DNA from: Oxytricha trifallax
Taxonomy: Eukaryota; Ciliophora; Spirotrichea; Sporadotrichida; Oxytrichidae
Direction: 5' to 3'
NCBI GenBank assembly: GCA_000711775.1
Contig: ARYC01017056.1
Coordinates: 59,400 to 123,399 of the forward strand
Length of the DNA: 64,000 nucleotides
The notes below the pieces were generated by a model, which had not been told where the DNA came from, searched no databases, and worked only from the letters and a program-made list of their open reading frames with translations. Position 1 is the stretch's first letter. Each line of letters starts with the position of its first letter. Below, piece by piece: positions 34,146-44,468 of this stretch. The position numbers and the translations under genes were made by a program.

Positions 34146-34270
34146 ATATATTACTATATAAATTTTAGTTCTAATATTTTTATGATTTTGCTTTTTAAAA
34201 TTCTTTATATTTCAATGAATTCAATATTTATAAAATGAAATTTTTATAATTCAAATCTAGTATTATTAAA

Positions 34271-37200
34271 TCAAAACCTTTTTTTCGGTACATATTTAGT
34301 AGAAGCGTGACTTTAACCAATATTATTGAAGTCATTGTTTGCATTGATATTTACAGATTTCTTTCTCATATATGTAGTCTGCTAATCTTTTGTCATCATT
34401 TTGCCTTTCATTTACTTATGTTAGTATAAATCCTTGTCATCTAAAGGTTCGTAGAACTTAAATGAATAAATGCTGTGCAAAATAAATTAACTAATTACCA
34501 ATCGAAATGACATATTTGTACTAAACTTTTAATTGTATTCGTTTTCTTGGTCCTCAATTCCTTATCCAAAATCCTTATTCACCAACTCAGACTGCTAATC
34601 AAAACCCCTTAGTGAGGTTTATAAGTGCTTTGATTAGTAGGGTATAGTTGGGGTCTTATAGGGGTTAGTAGAGAAATTAGGCCAAATTGCAAAATGAGAA
34701 ATAGAAATAGCGAAATTTAGGGTCTTTTTATGATGAGAAATATTTAGATTTACTGCTTAAGCTTAGGTATGGTACGAGTATTAATATAGATTAAGTCAAA
34801 CCAGTATTAAATTATACAGCTATAGCAAAGCTCTTACACAAGAGTGCCTCTACTGTTAGGTATCAATGCATGTTAGCTGTTCAGCATTTTAATTCTGGTA
34901 CTTGAAAGCATCCTGCTAGAAAATAAAAGTTCTCACAGCATCATATTGACTACCTCTGTGACTATAAGACTTTAAAGTATTGGGCACACTTTCCATTAGA
35001 CTAGCGAGTATAATGTTTCATCGCAAGTTTCCTGACATGCGCATCTCTCCTTAGACTATAGCCAACATTTATAGAAGAAATGGTATTACTTTCAAGACTG
35101 TCAACAGAGTGAAGAGAGTGATTGATTTTACAGTGCCATTTTATAGTAATAATTTAAACTATATATATGATTAACAGAGAGATATTACTAACAACATCAA
35201 GTTCATACACGCTGATGAAGCAGTGATTACATTCAACACCTTTATTAATAAGTCTTGGTATAAGAAGTATGATAATATAGAAGTCTATGATTAAAAAGTG
35301 AAGGTAGTCACCCATGCAATTTTAGCTGGATAAGTGAAGATTCAGGCTTAGAAAGTTATGTTATTCACCCTCGCTCTATTATGCGAGAGTAGTATATAGA
35401 GCTCCTACATAAACTCAGAGAGAAGTATAGTAACCAAGAGATCATCCTGTTTGTTGATAACCTCTCAGTTCATAAGACTAAGGAGTCTAAGAAAGCTTAT
35501 GAAGAGCTAAACATAACTCCTGTATACAACGTTCCTTATAGCCCCTAATTTAATGGAATCGAATTCTACTGGAGCTAAATCAAGACTCACTACAAGAAGC
35601 TGCTGCTGTATCATCTTATGCATGACTTGCCCATCGATACAGTTGACTTAATTCAAAGCAGCTGTAAGAGAGTGAGCATAGATAAGACAACAATTTGTGC
35701 TAGAGAGGGAAGAATGAATGTTTATAAATAAGTTTTAGATTTAAACGAATGAATATATTCACATATTAAATTAACCCAGAAAGGCATTTGGCTTCTCTTT
35801 CTTCTCCTCTTCTTATGGCTTGCCTGGGCCCATGTTTCTTCTCTTAGTGCCAGCACCTGCATCTATATTCATTTCATCTGGCTTTTAAACATCTTTATAA
35901 AGTCTCTTGCTCACCTCATAAATTGTCTGCGACTTTCTTTCTCAGTGAACCTTTGCATGCTCTTTCATAAGATATATACCAGTGCCAGATTTTCCTACAA
36001 AGTTATATGTCAAAGCTTACTTGAAAGATAAGGATGCTTCTTAAGTTCCTCTAGCCAAGCTGAGCTTATTAGAATCCCTTGCTTTTCTAGTCTTCAGGAG
36101 AGATAGAATATCGTTTCTTATGTACTTCTTCAATTATTTCTCTGAGATACTCCTCTTTTATTGTACCAAGAACACCAAAGAAGAAGTTCCTCTCTGGTAG
36201 TTTATTAGAGAATTGCTTCTTGGTAGGAAGGTAAACTACCACTTCCTTATCTTATATGGCATCCTCATAAAGATTAGTGACTGAAATCTCAGGGTAGTTG
36301 GGAATTTCAATTAGTTTAATCTCTTTATTTTTAAAAGCTTCTTCTCCTCGCAAAGTATTGCTTTCAAGAATGAAATTTTGGTACCTTCCATCGTTGGAAG
36401 GAATAATCCAACTTTTTAAGATGTTAATAGTCGTCAAGTTATCTTACCATGTAAAGTTAGGTATCGATAGAGATCTTCCTTACTTCTGAATCTTGAGATC
36501 ATTTCTTGAGCCTCGACTCTTTTCATTTGATCATTGAGTGATTCCATCTTTGTTCCTCTTCCTATTAATGAATTTCAAATTATAACTTATAGACTTCTGG
36601 ATCCTATTGTTTAAAATCTTACTATTAAATATGGGCATCTTATAGGAGGTCAACCCTGCAAGATACGTGGAGAAAGTTTGCAGAAGCTGTAGCAAACTTC
36701 AGAGATGGAGCTCCATTTTTAACAATTTAGTTCCATTAAATTAGTACTAAATTTGTTTAAATTTAATTAGTACTCGTTCTAAATTCGTTTAATTTTAATT
36801 GGTACCAATTTAATAGTACCAAAATTTAATTAGTACCTACTTTTAATAAAGTGAAGTTTTAAAGTAAAAGTTTTAATCTGGTTTAAAACCTAATTAGTAC
36901 CAGTACCAACCTGATTTTTTACAATATTAGTACCACTGAACTTTATCTGAGTTGGTACCAGAATCAAAAATATTAAGAGTAAAATTACGAAAATTATACT
37001 TATAAACTGAGTATAAATATGAAGTCTTAGAGCTTAGATCAAACCATCATTAATCCTGTTGCAACTCCTATATAGTCCAGATATAGCTATAGAGGTTTTA
37101 AGAGCTTTATAATAGAAATTTAAATTTGAATTTAAACATGGCGGTCAACTTAAGTCGTAGAGCGGCACTTTTAGGAGCAGGTCAATCAATATTCAACTTT

Positions 37201-39604
37201 GGCTCCACTAAAAAGCCTGAAATCATTTATGTTGACAGGGAGGTAGAGCTAAGAGCTCTTGAATTTGAAGCAGAGTTTTTATCATAGAAGTATTAAACCA
37301 GAGGGAGAGTGCAGAGATAGGGGTTTAAACTTAAATTGATTATGTTGAGGATCTAAAAGAACAGCAATCAATCGAAAAGATAAAAACATATCAATGTGAA
37401 GACTGCTAGAATTATTTCTCAACTGAACAAAGCTTGAAGAGACACCTTAAAGAGGTACACTCTGGCAAAGCCAAGATCTATTTCTTCAAGCATGAAAAGG
37501 TAGATGGTAGGTATTAGTGTACGATATGCATGAAATCATATACTCACTCAGCTAAAGTTAAAAGGCATATGCAAAAGCATCTCCTCAGTGAGTTCTTGAT
37601 TGAAGATTAAGAGACTAAAAAACTAGTGCCAGCTAAAAGAAAATCTAATACTCTTGAGTCATAATGAGAGCAGCAAGAGAGACTCAAGAGACAGAAGCGA
37701 TATGAATCGATGAACTAGTCAGCAGGTAATACAATTTTAGCATGCTTCTAAGTGAAGGCTATGAATATACCTGCATTAAATGCAGTTGATCTCAGCACTT
37801 GTATTGAAAACTACTTGAATATAAACGTGCCTGCAAAAGCAAAGCTCATAATAGTTGATGAGTATGCATACAAGGTGTATCCATTCAGTTATCTTATTAA
37901 GAACCAACAGTATTAGAACGAGTTTGCTAATGAATACATGGTACTTAGAGAGGCCTAAAGAAAAGACTGCAAGAATTTGCTTAAGCTAAATGGTGTTATT
38001 TTAAGTTATGGTTTCATCGCATTAAGGCTAAAAAAAATGAGATGACTCTGAGAAACTACCTATATCACAATAGATACCCTGATGATTTAAATAATATACT
38101 CTCAGATATGATACAGGGTGTTAAGGAGTTGCATGAACTTGGATATGTTCATAGAGATTTGAAGCCTGAAAACGTTATGCTAAATCTCTCCCCTTTAGAA
38201 GCAGTGGTTATCGATTTCAATAGAGCTATAAGATAGGAGATTGTCACTTTAGCACAGGTACTTGGTACTCCAGGTTACTTCCCAATAAGAGAGAAGTGGA
38301 CTAATGGTCCTGTTTAATGGGATGTTTGGGCAGTAGCAGCAATAATATTAGAAAGTGACATGGAATGTATGTCTTACTTTGGTACAAAGCATGAAAAATA
38401 CAATAAGTTTGGCTCAGAAACATATAAAGTAAGAAGATGTCTGCTAAGAAATTAAAAGCATAGTAGAGATGATAATCGTGAGAGCTCCTAACTATCCTCG
38501 GTAAACATTAGATGACATACTTGACCCACTTATGAGAGCAAGGTTCAAAAGATATAATAAAGACAAGCAGATAAAATTTGTATGATTTAAGTAAACTAAA
38601 GTTCATTAAATATTCATTAAATTAAGATAAAACCTGCATTTTGTCTACTAACCCCTATAAGACCCCAACTATACCCTACTAATCAAAGAACTTATAAACC
38701 TCACTAAGGGGTTTTGGGGTTTTGAATGAATAACCTTATTCTATCCTGCAATTTACAACTTGCCCATTTTCTTCTCAAGACCCTTCAACCCTCCTGGAAC
38801 ACTAGGGTTTTACTAACTTTTCAACTGTTTTCTTTGGACTAACTAAATCAAATACTGTCTCTCTTGTTAAGTTATCTGTTTATTATCAAGTTCTTGGACA
38901 GTTCTACTAAGTAAGACGACTTAATCTCTATATTTAGGCGTAATTACAGTCACTGGATTATCAGTAAGGTTAAGTACTCGAAGATAATTCATAGTTGAGA
39001 GCAATGGGTTAACTTACTCCTCAAAGTCTTCAATTTGATTCTTTGAAAGGTTGAGACTGTCCAAATTTTCACAGTAATACAGCTGCTAAGGCCTAATTAC
39101 TCTTGAGTTTGAGATGTCTAAAATCTTGAGAGATTGAGCTATGGTTGCGAGACTATAATCATCGAAAGTAAATTCTAGTTCTTGAGGGAGAACTTAACCA
39201 CTCAAATATAATTCTTCAAGTTATGAGCAGTCTGTTAATCCTTCAAGTCTGCTTAAACAGTTTTTCTCTAGGTAAAGTTTTCTTAAAGATTTCAAACCTT
39301 CAAAACCATTCATTCTAGTCAACTTATTGTTATAAAGTGAAAGTTGTATAAGCTAAGTCAATGGCTTGAACGCCAGAGGTTAAATTAGTTAAATCTGATT
39401 GTCAAAAAGGTAGAGAACTTTCAAGTTAGGAGTCTGATTAAATGAGTCAATTTCTATACTTTCGATTTTCTTTTTGTTTAGATGCAAATGGGTTTATTTT
39501 GAAAGTAATTGCTCTTACTAAACTTGATTTAAGGGTTTGGTTTATTTGGATTACTGCTATACAGAAAGTAAAATAGCAGCTCTTGTAAGAGATTTAATAT
39601 TCAT
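34271..39604 (-). CDS. PPP1R42 (LRRC67)-like leucine-rich-repeat protein, split by a TBE-bearing IES
   Basis: Start MNIKSLTRAAILLSVQQQS (39604). SDS22-type LRRs follow: LNKKKIESIEID, LKVLYLFDNQIQLIQPLAF, LIQLSLYNNKLTRMNGFEG, LRKLYLEKNCLSRLEGLTD, LEELYLSGQVLPQELEF, LKILDISNSRVI, LDSLNLSKNQIEDFEEQV, LRVLNLTDNPVTVITPKY. The LRR cap is RDQVVLLSRTVQELDNKQI with QQERQYLI. Order and spacing follow vertebrate PPP1R42, a protein phosphatase 1 regulatory subunit linked to centrosomes and basal bodies, which suits a ciliate. The last MDSs lie beyond a 4.1 kb transposon: KDFGQGIEDQENEYNQKF, then FKFYEPLDDKDLYQHKQ, ending KYVPKKRF; TGA 34271-34273. Both junctions restore frame exactly. The start is 54 bp from the stop of the gene at 39659. 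Confidence 0.85.
34466..34510 (-). other. 45-bp IES in PPP1R42-like gene, pointer TCATTT
   Basis: On the coding strand TCATTT occurs at both ends (plus-strand AAATGA at 34460-34465 and 34505-34510). Excision gives STNMSFKFYEPLDDKD in frame. Confidence 0.85.
34690..35752 (+). CDS. TBE transposase (42 kDa ORF), broken
   Basis: DDE transposase of the IS630/Tc1/mariner type, which cuts and rejoins the element ends. An N-terminal helix-turn-helix-like region (DLLLKLRYGTSIN, KLLHKSASTVRYQCML) precedes the catalytic core: HADEAVITFNTF holds the first Asp, EIILFVDNLSVHKT the second, and SPQFNGIEFYWSQIK the Glu. It ends MNVYKQVLDLNE, TGA 35750-35752. This copy has an in-frame TGA after FNSGT (near 34900) and two frame changes (near 35005 and 35335), so it should not make a full enzyme. 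It converges with the 22 kDa ORF, the two stops lying 6 bp apart. The start codon is uncertain. Confidence 0.85.
35759..36547 (-). CDS. TBE 22 kDa ORF
   Basis: Conserved TBE ORF of unknown function. Start MESLNDQMKRVEAQEMIS. A small intron (GTAAGATAAC...AAAAAG, near 36410-36445) joins DLYRYLTLH to VGLFLPTMEGTKISFLKA; the two other TBE copies in this window have a matching GTAAGT-AG interruption at the same site. Then comes the best conserved block, IEIPNYPEISVTNLYEDA, and LPERNFFFGVLGTIKEEYL. The basic C-terminus holds DEMNIDAGAGTKRRNMGPGK. This copy appears to change frame near 36110-36130. Stop TGA 35759-35761. Confidence 0.8.
36548..37137. promoter_or_regulatory. Divergent promoter spacer of the TBE with repeated GTACC motifs
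   Basis: 590 bp between the divergently read 22 kDa and zinc-finger/kinase ORFs. GTACC occurs seven times between about 36800 and 36960, three times within or next to palindromes such as ttggtaccaa, and GTACT twice just before. No coding signal. The matching spacers in the other two TBE copies use a different motif (CTCCT/AGGAG). Promoter role is inferred from the position between divergent ORFs. Confidence 0.6.
37138..38585 (+). CDS. TBE zinc-finger/kinase protein (57 kDa ORF), broken
   Basis: Start MAVNLSRRAALLGAGQS. Two C2H2 zinc fingers (CEDCQNYFSTEQSLKRHLKE and CTICMKSYTHSAKVKRHMQK, each with its second His just after) suggest DNA binding. A protein-kinase-like domain follows, with an atypical N-lobe (no Gly-rich loop; AYKVYPFSYLI may supply the Lys), a clear catalytic loop ELGYVHRDLKPENVML, and VVIDFNRAIR where DFG is expected. 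The DFN form also occurs in the copies at 52404 and 56194, so it is a family trait. GTPGYFPIREKW and VQWDVWAVAAIILESD follow. Stop TGA 38583-38585. This copy has about three frame breaks or stops (near 37340, 37665 and 38040). Confidence 0.85.
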
Positions 39605-39658
39605 TTTTTAATGAAATTAGAAGTTATATATTCAAATGATAATTATCAATAAAATAGG

Positions 39659-42211
39659 TCACTCACAAAAATCTCTTAGCTAATTAAAATTGCTGAACTT
39701 AATGAAAATCTTATCTATATATTCCAATTGAAGAGTGTTCGATTAAAAACTGCACTTTTAACATCTAATTTATGCATGGTTTTCCAAAAGCTAGTCAATA
39801 GATGTTACAAAAGCTTAATTATATAAATTGTCTTTACATTATTGACAATCAGTTATTTTTTGTAATTCTAAAAGTTTAGCTTTTAGCTCATTCATATTTT
39901 ATGCAATCTCCCTTGTTATGTCAAACTGCTTAATAATTAAAACCATGGGAAATCTTTAAGAGTTATGACTATCAATTTTATCGCACTTTTCGCATAGTAA
40001 ATAGTCATTCTGTACCAAACTTTTCAAATAAAGATCATCATCAAATAAAAGCTTATTGCACACAGAACAGATTGGAGCTTTTTATGAATTTATTATAGTT
40101 TTCTCTCTCTTATACATGATCTCAATTATATGTCTGCCTGATTGTTAAAACCTATACGTTTAACAGTAAATATAAAAAACATGCTTGAACTTACATTTTC
40201 TGATAATTACTCATCAAGTTAAAAAGGGAGATGTATCTTTATTGAAGCTCAACTTCATTTATCTATTAATCTTGTTCATTTATAAGTTCATTTTTGAAAT
40301 CCTGATCTATCTTTTCAAGCAACTTCTCTTAATACTTGTTTCTTATCTCCATTTCTTTGAATGTCTCCTTCATAAGTTATCTCAAAAATTCTTATATATT
40401 ATCAATTTTTATCTATAAATTTTAAAGCTATTTTCTCATCTACTCAACTATAATGTTATAATGACCTCTTTGAATTATTAATTCCTTCTCTCTTAAGAAT
40501 TGATCCACTCTAGCTTATTGTTTCTATAGTTTAACTTGCATTTCATTTGAATATTGCTACTACTATCTCTTAACCTTTGTTACATTCATGTAAGTCTCCC
40601 ATTCTTTTAACTTAGACTATTCTTCCTTTTCTTTTCTTTACTGTTCTCGATCAGCTTATCTTTGTTACAGTAAACATTCCCTCTAATGAATTCTTTTCCT
40701 AAACATTTCTTTAATTTCCTGCATACCTCGCTCGTAAGCTTCATAAATTTCTTGATACTTTTGTTCATTTGTTGAAAACTTATCTTTTAATTCTTTTTCT
40801 ATAATGAATTTTCTCTCCTCCGCAAGATTTTGTTTCTTAAGTATATGGTTTAAATGATTTTCTCTTTGATTTTATTAAGAAAATAGTTCAGTTTCTCTGA
40901 AATTTTATGCATTATTGAATTGTAGCTATAATTTTTGACTTTTATTTCTTAGAAGCTCTTTTTATGAATTTAAAGCTTTTTAACTTTGGTTTTACCTCCT
41001 AGAAGTAAAAATTAATTCAAAAAAAAGTATTCGTAGTTAATTCTTAATATTTCCTTTAATGATCCTCCATAAGAATACTTTCATGAAGTTCTATTTTATA
41101 TTTTATCTTGTCTTATTGCTACTTTATAAATTCCTCTCTTAACTTTTAGTCCTCTTATTCCTTAACTTTCTTTTGTACTTTTTCATGAATTGTAGTTAAC
41201 AACTTAAAAATATGAGAGATATTTGAATATATAATTTTATTTCAAAAACTATTGCTAGTGCAACTTTCTTTCTTCTTTAAGCTCTTAGACTTTACAGCTT
41301 ATATAATCCCTCTATCTATCAATAGTTTCATCATTTATTCTCTTCTTTAATTGAACTCTTTCTTCATTTTTGTAAGTCTTATAGAAGTAAAAATCTTAGT
41401 ATTGTTTTTCAAGCTCGTCTTGAAGTTGCTAATCTGTAAGCTCCTTTTTTATCTTAATTTGATAAGATTTTAGGGTTTTATCCTGTTGACTGTTTTTTAA
41501 GACACTTTGGTAAAATTAGGGTTGTGAGCCTGAAAGGGAGTGTATATTCTGATTTAGTTAAGAAGTTTTTGGGAATTTTAAACTTGAAAAGTTCCCCCCT
41601 GAAAAAGATTGCCGAAAAGAATTCAAACCATGAAATATGTTGTCAGTGCTGCTTAGAGTAAATTTTTAATGTTTAATATCACTCGGTTATCTACTTGTAA
41701 GGAAGCCTAACCTTTAGCTCTCTTAATGTTATGGATGAAAAAGAATAAATTATATCTTAAACAAGTATAAATTATGGTTACTGTTATTCCTTAATAATTT
41801 TATCTCTTTCTTCAACAGCTTATAACAACCACTTTTTCCTTCTTTAAGAGAAAAATTACTCCTTCATATTAATTATTTATTCTGGCTCTTAAGTGACAAC
41901 TTTCTCTGACTCTAAGTACTCATAAAACTTGCTCATTGACCTACAAATTCTTGTGATTATTCATTTAAACATAAATAAAATAATGCCAGTAAACATAAAT
42001 GGATACTTACTTTTTATGCAAATTTTTTACTGATAAGCCCTATCTCTTGAGAGCTAAATGACTTCTAGGGCTGTTAATTTAATCTAAATACTCTGACAGT
42101 TTATCATCGTCGTTTATCTGACTTAATTATAGCAAGTTAACCTAATTTTATTCAAGATTATGTATTGATTCTTTTTATTCTGATTTCTAAGGAAAAAGTT
42201 TTATTTATCAT
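39659..42211 (-). CDS. Coiled-coil protein with C-terminal CxxC pairs, unknown function
   Basis: MDS1 MINKTFSLEIRI joins NDDDKLSEYLDQINSPR through pointer ATAAA. An intron at 41941-42010 links NLHKK to SMSKFYEYLESEKVV. A long Gln/Lys/Glu-rich coiled coil fills most of the protein (for example EKYQEIYEAYERGMQEIK-type and KEWETYMNVTKVKRQQQQ segments at 40480-40890), ending near LLEKIDQDFKNELINEQ. The C-terminus has four CxxC pairs: CSVC, CEKC, CQQC and CQKC, spaced like a double zinc-binding module. TGA 39659-39661. Several IESs in 40900-41800 are not placed. Adjacent to the PPP1R42-like gene on the same strand. A cytoskeletal or ciliary role is only a guess. Confidence 0.7.
42118..42178 (-). 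other. IES in coiled-coil/CxxC gene, pointer ATAAA
   Basis: Coding-strand ATAAA (plus-strand TTTAT at 42113-42117 and 42174-42178). Excision of 61 bp gives SLEIRINDDDKLSEYLD in frame. Confidence 0.75.
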
Positions 42212-43145
42212 TCGATATTAATTTCAAATAAACTATTAAATCATTTCAAAATATTCTAATTAAATTGTTAATTTCATTAGACCTATAAATATAAATTTTC
42301 TATTTTAAAATAAAGTTCAGCTATTTTTAGTTTTAATTTTAATTATATTTTGGCATTATTTATATCTCTTGCTGATATTTTTTTAAAGCTTTTTGTAGTA
42401 CTATTAAAGTTGCTATTTATATTTTATCCTATTCCATTCTTTATAGGAGATATTTATTAAGTATTTTCAAGTAAATTTTGCTTTTAAAGCTATTTTTACA
42501 ATTTTTAAATGCTTCTTTGTTATTTTTACAAGATATTTTTGGAAAACTTTTGCGAACTGTTTTAAGAGAATTAATCCATTGTTTCAATTTTATTTTTATT
42601 TTATTAATCCTATATTGGATTTTTTGCAAAAATCTTTGCTTAAAAATAAATACTTAAAAATTTGAAAAATTTAAATCATTTTAGGGTACAATTAATTATT
42701 TATCAAATCATGGTAGTTATAAAATAAAGAAAGTTATAATATATTACAATGTAGGTCTGTATAATAAATCTGTAAGTGCTGGAAAAATACTTACATTTAT
42801 ATTTTAAGAATTACATTCTTCTTCTTTTTTTATATCTATAAAATGAAGGATAAACTATAGAAATATTAATATAAAATTAATAGATTTAAGTAGATTCATG
42901 AATATTATAATAATTCTTTTATTAAATACTATTACATATACTATCTCTTATTTAGTAGCTACTTAACTTAAGATTCTCTAATATCAAATATAATTTAATA
43001 ATAATATTTGCTTGAACTCCAAATGAAATGTACAAATAACGATGACATAATTTAAAGCAAACAAGATTAGTAACTTGTGTCTCAAGCATCAAATGATTTA
43101 TAGAAAGAATATAGTACCATCTAATACAATGTTTAAACAACTTTT
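42212..43145. other. AT-rich intergenic region
   Basis: 934 bases between divergent genes. Short open stretches at 42441-42629 and 42952-43140 (-) have random AT-rich composition. No RNA gene recognised. Confidence 0.6.
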
Positions 43146-43289
43146 ATGGAATAGAAACATTTTGATAAAAATAATAATGAAAACACCAGGCTTCCTGGTT
43201 GGTCAGATATTTTACCATTCTTTCTTCCATCTGTAGTGTTTGCTTTAATGATTTATTCAGAATTCAAATATGCCAATCCATTTCTCATT

Positions 43290-43376
43290 CATTGCAAAAT
43301 TGTAGTAATTGTTTTTTATACTTTTTCTAATGATTTATGGAGATTCTGATTCAAATAATAATTTATTGATGTGATT
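43290..43376 (+). other. IES in AlkB-like paralog, pointer ATT
   Basis: ATT at 43287-43289 and 43374-43376. Excision joins KYANPFLI to IWLAYVLIPILDY. The paralog at 45961 is continuous here. Confidence 0.75.
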
Positions 43377-43883
43377 ATTTGGCTGGCATACGTCTTGATC
43401 CCAATCTTAGACTACCTACTTCCAGTTGATCACAAAAATCTCTCAGACTTTCAAGCAAGAGCATTTGAAAAGGACAAGAGATTCTTGATCCCAGTTTATC
43501 TGACTTGGTTAATAGATTTTACCATATACTTTGTAGTACTCTACTAAGTGAGCACTGGAAAAATTGCTCAAACTTTGGCGAATTTTCTAATATATGCAGT
43601 TTCTTATGCCCAATTAGCAGCTATTAATGGGGCAGGAGGCCATGAACTGCTTCATAGAAAAGAAAAAGTTCATAAAATATTTGGAACTTTAGCTTTCTCG
43701 AAAATGCTTTATTCTCACTTTTTGATCCAGCATATTGTTTCTCATCATAAAAAAGTAGCTAAACCTGAAGACTTATCTACTGCAAGAATGAACGAATCAT
43801 TATATGCATTTTATATGAGAACAATACCTAATGGATATGTGGAGGTATGGAATATTGAGAAGAAAAGGTTAGCAAGAGAGAAT

Positions 43884-44468
43884 TAAATCCATATTAAATA
43901 TCTCACATTTATCATTAATAATGGATATAATAAGCGTATAAAAAAATATAATTCTTGTAATATTATATTTTATTTATAAAAATCTGTCCATTATTTATGT
44001 CACCATATAATTTGTTTTAATAAACTCTTTTTAAAAATTTTCCTCTGGATTATTTCACATAAATTTATTTTCCATTTATTATTTAGAATTTACATTTTCA
44101 AATTATATAAAATTAATTTCTTTTTATCAAGCTTAAGCGTATTTATCTATAATTTAATTTGTTTCATTAATAGTAAATTTTATATTTTTTATAAGTTACC
44201 TAATGTTTGCTTGTTAAAGGTTCTAATATTTATTTAAATATTAAAACTTTGCCAGAATTATTAGTATTTTAAATTAATTTAATAATAATATTCTCAAATA
44301 ATAATCTTAAAAAAAGGTTCAATTTAAGTTAAGTTTTTTTTATGTTTAATTTAATTTCACGAATTATTAATGTTATTATTAGAAATTTTTATTGATAGGT
44401 CTATAAAAATTTTTCAATCTTATTGCAAATAAAAAGAGATATAGAGTAATATATTTATAGATTTGAAT
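43884..44468 (+). other. 585-bp IES in AlkB-like paralog, pointer GAAT
   Basis: GAAT at 43880-43883 and 44465-44468. Excision joins KKRLARE to YFSPFNPLQNRLLLFN; the paralog reads QRLERENVSPFNPIRNRL. The segment is very AT-rich. Confidence 0.8.

Larger units (their letters stand above)
34600..38724. mobile_element. Telomere-bearing element (TBE), 4125 bp, target duplication AAT
   Basis: Long terminal inverted repeats start CAAAACCCC..., with the sub-terminal sequence TTAGTGAGGTTTATAAG at both ends. AAT lies at 34597-34599 and 38725-38727. The ANT target, ~4.1 kb length and three ORFs (DDE transposase, 22 kDa, zinc finger/kinase) are those of the Oxytricha TBE family of Tc1/mariner-IS630-related DNA transposons. 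The left end has one C4A4 unit (CAAAACCCCTTAG) while the right end has two, so the ends are no longer symmetric. The transposase and zinc-finger ORFs each contain a few breaks. Confidence 0.95.
34581..38741 (-). other. IES containing a complete TBE, pointer GAATAAGG
   Basis: The coding-strand repeat GAATAAGG (plus-strand CCTTATTC at 34573-34580 and 38734-38741) flanks 4.16 kb. Excision gives LQIAGQNKDFGQGIEDQE in frame. Without the transposon and one target copy, only about 33 bp of IES would remain, so the TBE landed in a tiny pre-existing IES. Confidence 0.9.

Noticed and set aside
34600-38724. Reading the TBEs as retroelements or Polinton-like elements
   Set aside because: There is no reverse transcriptase, integrase zinc domain, capsid or polymerase. 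The DDE core, inverted C4A4 ends and 3-bp target duplication are those of TBE DNA transposons.
40185-40418. Plus-strand 77-residue ORF
   Set aside because: Opposite-strand shadow of the coiled-coil/CxxC gene; Leu/Phe-rich, as expected for the antisense of Lys/Glu/Gln-rich coding DNA.
42441-43140. Minus-strand ORFs in the 42.4-43.1 kb gap
   Set aside because: Composition follows the AT-rich background (Lys/Asn/Ile/Tyr), with no motif, pointer or partner MDS.
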